NCBI GenBank assembly: GCA_003427395.1
Contig: BFEA01000425.1
Span: 733,294 to 774,756 of the forward strand
Direction of reading: 5' to 3'
Length of the DNA stretch: 41,463 nt
Origin: Chara braunii
Lineage: Eukaryota > Streptophyta > Charophyceae > Charales > Characeae
Part shown: piece after piece, positions 39,549 to 41,463 of the stretch
How the letters are laid out: every line of letters starts with the position of its first letter
How positions within the stretch are numbered: position 1 is the stretch's first letter
Translations under genes and position numbers: made by a program
The notes under the pieces: generated by a model
What the model saw: the letters and a program-made list of their open reading frames with translations, nothing else
Told to the model about the DNA's origin: nothing
Database searches by the model: none

Positions 39549-41189
39549 GCGGAGGAGGAGAGGGGGGGGAAGGCAAGAGAGGACGGGGGCACGTCCCGAA
39601 CTCGGCAAAAAGGATCGTAGTTGATAACAGCTTGGACGACAACGAAGAAAAGGAGGACGTGGCGGTGACGGGCGTCCAAGGCCAGCAGGTGGGCGGGCGA
39701 TTGGGTTTCGGGCGGGACGGTGTGCCAATGGAGCAGATCGCGGCATTCAAGCAGGCTGGCGGAAGTGGTGCCACCTTCGCCCAGGTGAGGACACCGAAGG
39801 CAGGCGGGTTAGTCATCAATGAGGGGCGGTCGCTGAGGCCAGTCCCGCCGGCAGGGGATGCGGCGGCGAGCGCCGCTCGTGGTGCGATCATCCCGGTTGC
39901 TGGGGTGGGGTGGGTGGACAAACAGGTCGTGTCGCCATCGACAGCACGTGAAGAGCTGACAACGCAATAGGCGGGCGATTCGGAGACGGGCAAGGCGAAG
40001 TCCCCTGCGAAGGGCGGGGAGGGTGGCGTTAAAGGGATCAGCCCCCCCAACGAACGTGAAGCCAGAGCGACTGGGTCAGGTGGTGGTGGGGAAGAGAGAA
40101 GGGCATTGGACATTCGCCGCGACGACAAGAGCGAGGGAGGGAGGAGGGAGAGCGACAACGATGACGACAACCGCCCTTCAAAAAGGTTGAAGAAGCACGG
40201 CCTGGAGGACGATCTGGAGGAGAGGTCGAAAATGTGGGTGGATAGCGATGCGTTTTGGGGTCAAGGTCCCGAGAAACCGTTGAGGGAGGCCGTTACGGAC
40301 TGCGCGGATTACTTCATCACCATCGCCAACGGGGACTCAGGAGCTGAGCCGCCGCCCATGCTCATCATGCCGCCTGCTGATATCCAGCACACGAAGATCG
40401 ACGACCCTACGCAGCATGATCCGACTTTGCAGAGAGCAAGGGCCATCGAGAGAATCGTGATGGGAGCGATCCACGGGTGGATCTTCAAGTCGTCATCAAG
40501 GTCGAATGGCTTCGCATGTGCGGAGTCCTACATCACCGTGGACTACGCCACTGACATCGCGCACGCTGTGTGGCAAGGCTTGGAATGGTCGAGAGTGGTC
40601 TCCCCGATGCTCGTTTACTACACATTCCAGATGAAGATGGACATGCCTCTGTGGTTCGCGGGGTTGAAAATCGTCGACAGGCCTGAAGATGATGACATGG
40701 CCGCGCAGCAGGAGGCGACAATCATTCGCGTGGCGGACTCAGTCTGCTGGACGGATGCGTTGCACTATGGGCATTGGACGGACGACGATAGGTTGAAGCA
40801 GGATAGGCTGTCTAGACTCGCGGATTGTCTGCGTTATCTTGTAAGCGCTTGCATGTGGATCATGCGAATGGGTGGCGACGACTATCGGTCGCACTACGAC
40901 GCGGGATACTTCGCTGCACTCACCGTGAAACCCACCCTCATTGTTGTGGGGTGTTACGCCTTCAACTAGAGGCGTCACATCGTCGACACGGCGAACATTG
41001 TATTGGATCGCCTGGGGAAGCCGCACGTCACGCTGGGAGAGTATCCGCAGTGCATCCCGAAATGGGTCGACTGCGGGGTGGTGTGCGCTTGCTCACAATG
41101 CGGCGTTGAAGAATGCTGTTGAGGCCGCCAATCACGACTGGATCGGGAGTGGTCCACCGGCGGATGACGACCAAAACGAAGGGAAGTGA
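39509..41189 (+). pseudogene. Long hypothetical protein gene broken by two TAG codons and a frameshift
   Basis: From ATG 39509 (or 39530) one frame runs to TGA 41120-41122, interrupted only by TAG at 39968-39970 and 40967-40969. Text on both sides of each TAG reads as one protein. The N-terminal third is Gly/Lys/Arg/Glu-rich with a basic RPSKRLKKHG, a possible nuclear signal. The later part looks globular and helical: VTDCADYFITIANGDSGAEP, ERIVMGAIHGWIFKSSSRSN, SRVVSPMLVYYTFQMKMDMP and LSRLADCLRYLVSACMWIMR. Past a GGGG run (41075-41078) the natural reading shifts by one base and ends EAANHDWIGSGPPADDDQNE, stop at 41187-41189. No domain recognised; it may be the C-terminal part of a multi-copy charophyte family, from memory only. 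Confidence 0.5.
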
Positions 41190-41463
41190 GATATAGATGA
41201 AGGGACGAACCTCCTATGTACGACGATCATGGTCACTCTTCATGTGGAGTGTTGAAGCAAGGGGGAGGTTGTTGAAGATGACGACGACGACGATACGTGC
41301 GGGCATCAGTGTGTGACGGGATGAGCGGACGGGTCGCTGACCCATGTGTCGAGTGACGGTTCGGGCATGGGCCCGCGCCCCGCTGGCGAGGGGGTGCGGG
41401 GTTGTGCAGGTGCGGGGTTGTGTGGGTGTGGGCTCTTGGTTGCACGGGAACATGGCGAGGGCA
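41190..41463. other. 3' flank of the hypothetical gene
   Basis: GACGAC-rich then G-rich sequence with GTGCGGGGTTGTG words repeated twice near 41394-41420. No gene seen up to the window end. Confidence 0.4.

Overview
The window looks like nuclear DNA of a streptophyte green alga, probably a charophyte such as Chara. This is an inference. It rests on one plant-type ribosomal protein gene with introns of 1.8 to 3.1 kb, a primer-binding-site-like match to plant initiator tRNA-Met, and very repeat-rich surroundings whose zinc-knuckle/reverse-transcriptase remnants recall charophyte retroelements from memory. N runs at 21788-21857, 31276 and 34039-34059 show it is a draft assembly. No bacterial operon, CRISPR array or rRNA gene was seen.

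The one gene that can be rebuilt with confidence is RPL19 (60S protein eL19), plus strand, 8418-17974. It has five exons and GT-AG introns and gives an intact 211-residue product. Its upstream side (about 7790-8417) has TGGGCY site-II-type motifs and a pyrimidine-rich stretch before the ATG. Its introns carry minisatellites, a near-complete 258-bp foldback element and a short MITE-like element. Intron 1 is purine-rich and intron 2 strongly pyrimidine-rich on the coding strand.

Left of RPL19 (1-7790) there is no confident gene. It holds a 45-bp repeat array that is open in one frame, pyrimidine-rich minisatellites, G-box-containing inverted and direct repeats, a tRNA-like half, a possible minus-strand LTR edge, and two foldback elements (5733-6812 and 7151-7380).

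Right of RPL19, 18227-25000 is repeat mosaic, with a 695-bp TIR element at 22896-23590. From about 28760 down to 25679 on the minus strand lie the ruins of one retroelement-like gene set: a CCHC zinc knuckle, a coiled-coil part and a reverse transcriptase with recognisable but broken boxes A, B, C and D. From 29000 to 38300 I see only repeats: a 69-base C tract, long A tracts, tandem and segmental duplications and a 403-bp TIR element.

The right edge (38341-41189) holds two opposed protein-coding remnants. The plus-strand one (39509-41189) is a long unrecognised protein gene broken by two TAG codons and one frameshift. The minus-strand one (38341-39548) is more decayed. RPL19 is the only gene likely to make a working product; the rest is mobile DNA in several stages of decay.
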